Source: Swaminathania salitolerans (GTDB lineage Bacteria; Pseudomonadota; Alphaproteobacteria; Acetobacterales; Acetobacteraceae). Taken from it: 64,000 bases of DNA. Location of the stretch: the NCBI RefSeq assembly GCF_025994315.1, contig NZ_BAQE01000005.1. One strand, 5' to 3'. A program made the position numbers and the translations under genes. Below are positions 62,647-64,000 of this stretch, piece by piece (within the stretch, counting starts at the first letter, position 1; each line of letters opens with the position of its first letter). The notes below the pieces were generated by a model that saw only the letters and a list, made by a program, of their open reading frames with translations, was not told where the DNA came from and made no database searches.

Positions 62647-63030
62647 ATGACGCATTCTCCCGATTCCGGATCCTCTCTCCCGGCAGGATACCGGACTGCC
62701 CCTTTCGCCGAGGATTGCGCACCCCGGAAGCTTCTCAGGCTTTTTTCCGCGAAATGGGTGACGATGATCCTCCACGCCCTTCACCTGTCCGGGGGTGGGT
62801 CCCGTCCGGGCCAGTTGCTGCGCAATCTCCCGGGACTGTCGAAAAAGATGATGACCCAGACCCTGCGCGATCTGGAAGCGAAGGGCCTGGTCTCGCGCCA
62901 TGTGATGGCGGAGGCGCCCCCGGTCGTGGAGTATCGCCTGACCGCTCTGGGACAATGTCTCATCGAACCGCTCGAGCAGCTTTATGGCTGGGGGGTCGAA
63001 CACGCCCATATTCTCGACCGGATCGACTGA
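62647..63030 (+). CDS. HxlR-family transcriptional regulator
   Basis: Winged helix-turn-helix DNA-binding protein of 127 aa; HxlR members often respond to aldehydes or redox signals and control adjacent oxidoreductases. Family pattern: AKWVTMILHALHLSGGGSRPGQLLRNLPGLSKKMMTQTLRDLEAKGLVSR, then a wing APPVVEYRLTALG. A Cys before the wHTH (EDCAPRK) could be redox-sensitive. The start MTHSPDSGS is chosen by family length; the ribosome site is weak. Confidence 0.9.
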   Translation: MTHSPDSGSSLPAGYRTAPFAEDCAPRKLLRLFSAKWVTMILHALHLSGGGSRPGQLLRNLPGLSKKMMTQTLRDLEAKGLVSRHVMAEAPPVVEYRLTALGQCLIEPLEQLYGWGVEHAHILDRID

Positions 63031-63061
63031 ACGCATCCCGCGCATCGCCCCCTCCGGTAGA

Positions 63062-63105
63062 GTTTTCCGGGGGACGGTTTCCGGGGGCTACAGTTCCCGG
63101 GGGCC
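63062..63105. repeat. Three 14-15-bp repeats between hxlR and the aldo/keto reductase gene
   Basis: Units GTTTTCCGGGGGAC, GGTTTCCGGGGGCTA and CAGTTCCCGGGGGCC. Confidence 0.7.
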
Positions 63106-63132
63106 GTATCTTGCGCCTCTCTCCCCGGGATC

Positions 63133-63999
63133 TCAGCGCCCGACGAGGGATTCGAGATGATCGGGATAACGCTTCCCGACGACATCGATCGCATCGAGCG
63201 CCCCGTCGATCCGCGCGACATCCTCCGGGGTCAGGACGATATCGAGCGCAGCCATGTTCTCGTCGAGGCGAGCGGGATTGCGGGTTCCCGGAATCGGCAC
63301 GATCCAGCGTTCCCGTGCGAGGAGCCAGGCAAGGGCGATCTGGGCGGGCGTCGCCCCGTGCGCTTCGGCAATCGCCTCGAGGCGGGAGACGAGCCCCTGA
63401 TTGGCGGCCACGGCCTCGGCGGAAAAACGCGGTACGACGCTGCGAAAATCCCCCTCACCGAAGCGGGCCTGCGCGTCGATCCTGCCGGTGAGAAACCCCT
63501 TTCCCAGAGGACTGAACGGGACGAAGCCGATCTCCAGCTCACGCAGCAGGGGCAGGATCTCGCGCTCCGGCTCGCGCCACCAGAGCGAATATTCGCTCTG
63601 GACGACAGAAACGGGATGCTCCTCATGCGCTTTGCGAATCGACAGTGCGCCAGCCTCCGAGAGGCCGAAATGGCGGACCTTCCCCTCCCAGACCAGTTCC
63701 TTGACCGCGCCCGCGACCTCTTCCATGGGCACATCCGGATCGACCCTGTGCTGATAGAAAAGATCGATCACGTCTGTCCGCAATCGCAGAAGCGACTCCT
63801 CGGCGACCTGACGGATCCGCTCGGGGCGACTATCCACGCCGTTTTGCGTCTTCCCGTCCCGGAAGCCGAATTTCGTCGCAATGATCACCTCCCGGCGGAA
63901 GGGAGCGAGCGCCTCGCCTAGAAGCGCCTCATTCGTGAAAGGACCGTAGGCCTCGGCCGTATCGAAGAACGTCACTCCCCTGTCGAAGGCCCCCCTTAG
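63133..63999 (-). CDS. Aldo/keto reductase (5' truncated by window edge)
   Basis: NADPH-dependent aldehyde/ketone reductase of the AKR11/13-like group. About 289 residues are visible; the frame is open through the window end (LRGAFDRGVTFFDTAEAYGP), so the N-terminal strand region is missing. The catalytic tetrad is seen as Asp and Tyr in FDTAEAYG, Lys in IATKFGF and His in FYQHRVDP. FVPFSPLGKGFLTG and IVPIPGTRNPARLDEN are the cofactor-binding blocks. Convergent with hxlR, so its link with the PRISE/HxlR pair is only by proximity. Confidence 0.93.
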   Translation of the reverse strand, partial: LRGAFDRGVTFFDTAEAYGPFTNEALLGEALAPFRREVIIATKFGFRDGKTQNGVDSRPERIRQVAEESLLRLRTDVIDLFYQHRVDPDVPMEEVAGAVKELVWEGKVRHFGLSEAGALSIRKAHEEHPVSVVQSEYSLWWREPEREILPLLRELEIGFVPFSPLGKGFLTGRIDAQARFGEGDFRSVVPRFSAEAVAANQGLVSRLEAIAEAHGATPAQIALAWLLARERWIVPIPGTRNPARLDENMAALDIVLTPEDVARIDGALDAIDVVGKRYPDHLESLVGR

Positions 64000-64000
64000 A

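Overview
The window is chromosomal DNA of a high-GC alphaproteobacterium, most likely an acetic acid bacterium (Acetobacteraceae). The evidence is the protein sequence style (RecA, ferrochelatase, Sdh and 2-oxoglutarate dehydrogenase subunits), a Psp system of alphaproteobacterial type, and the many short operons with ATGA/GTGA overlaps. A complete succinate dehydrogenase and a 2-oxoglutarate dehydrogenase are both present, which argues against Gluconobacter-type members that lack them. The genus cannot be fixed from sequence reading alone. I see no rRNA, CRISPR array, insertion sequence or prophage. There is one tRNA (Pro, CGG).

Layout. 0-9.5 kb: 3' part of a TonB-dependent receptor, recA, a gamma-glutamyltransferase-like lipoprotein, a DsbA-family oxidoreductase, a ydfG-ppk2 pair and yqgE. 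9.5-14.4 kb: a metal-chelate ABC importer (permease, ATPase, binding protein), tRNA-Pro, and an MFS-LOG pair. 14.9-21.4 kb: dinB, a glycosyltransferase, hemH, asd, a 2OG-Fe(II) oxygenase and a secreted hypothetical. 21.6-29.0 kb: 2-oxoglutarate dehydrogenase, with sucA on + and sucB-lpd on -, facing each other around a GT61 glycosyltransferase. 29.3-35.3 kb: xylulokinase, a membrane-anchored alpha/beta hydrolase, a secreted cupin-like protein, a Bcr/CflA-type MFS protein and UDP-glucose dehydrogenase.

35.5-42.2 kb holds the most interesting locus: pspF, pspA, pspB and then three translationally coupled exported proteins with DUF2807/Toastrack-like repeats. Two of these end in a transmembrane helix followed by a cytoplasmic tail resembling the C-terminus of PspC; no ordinary PspC is present. 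A sharp sigma-54 (-24/-12) promoter lies beyond the 3' end of pspF and points antisense into it. 42.2-47.3 kb: mlaE-mlaF, radA, an alpha/beta-hydrolase remnant, an IMPACT/YigZ protein and a lone polysaccharide-export permease.

47.7-55.6 kb: a periplasmic M3 peptidase, then a TonB-dependent receptor overlapping by one base a fusion of a PI-PLC-like domain with a histidine acid phosphatase; this is a plausible inositol-phosphate/phosphate scavenging unit. 55.6-64 kb: zapE, sdhCDAB, gmk, a PRISE-type reductase divergent from an HxlR regulator, and the 3' part of an aldo/keto reductase.

Two features run across the window. Similar GTTCC...GAGAAC motifs occur upstream of both recA and dinB and are candidate SOS operators. 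Short degenerate tandem repeats (10-23 bp units, 3-5 copies) occur at many gene junctions.
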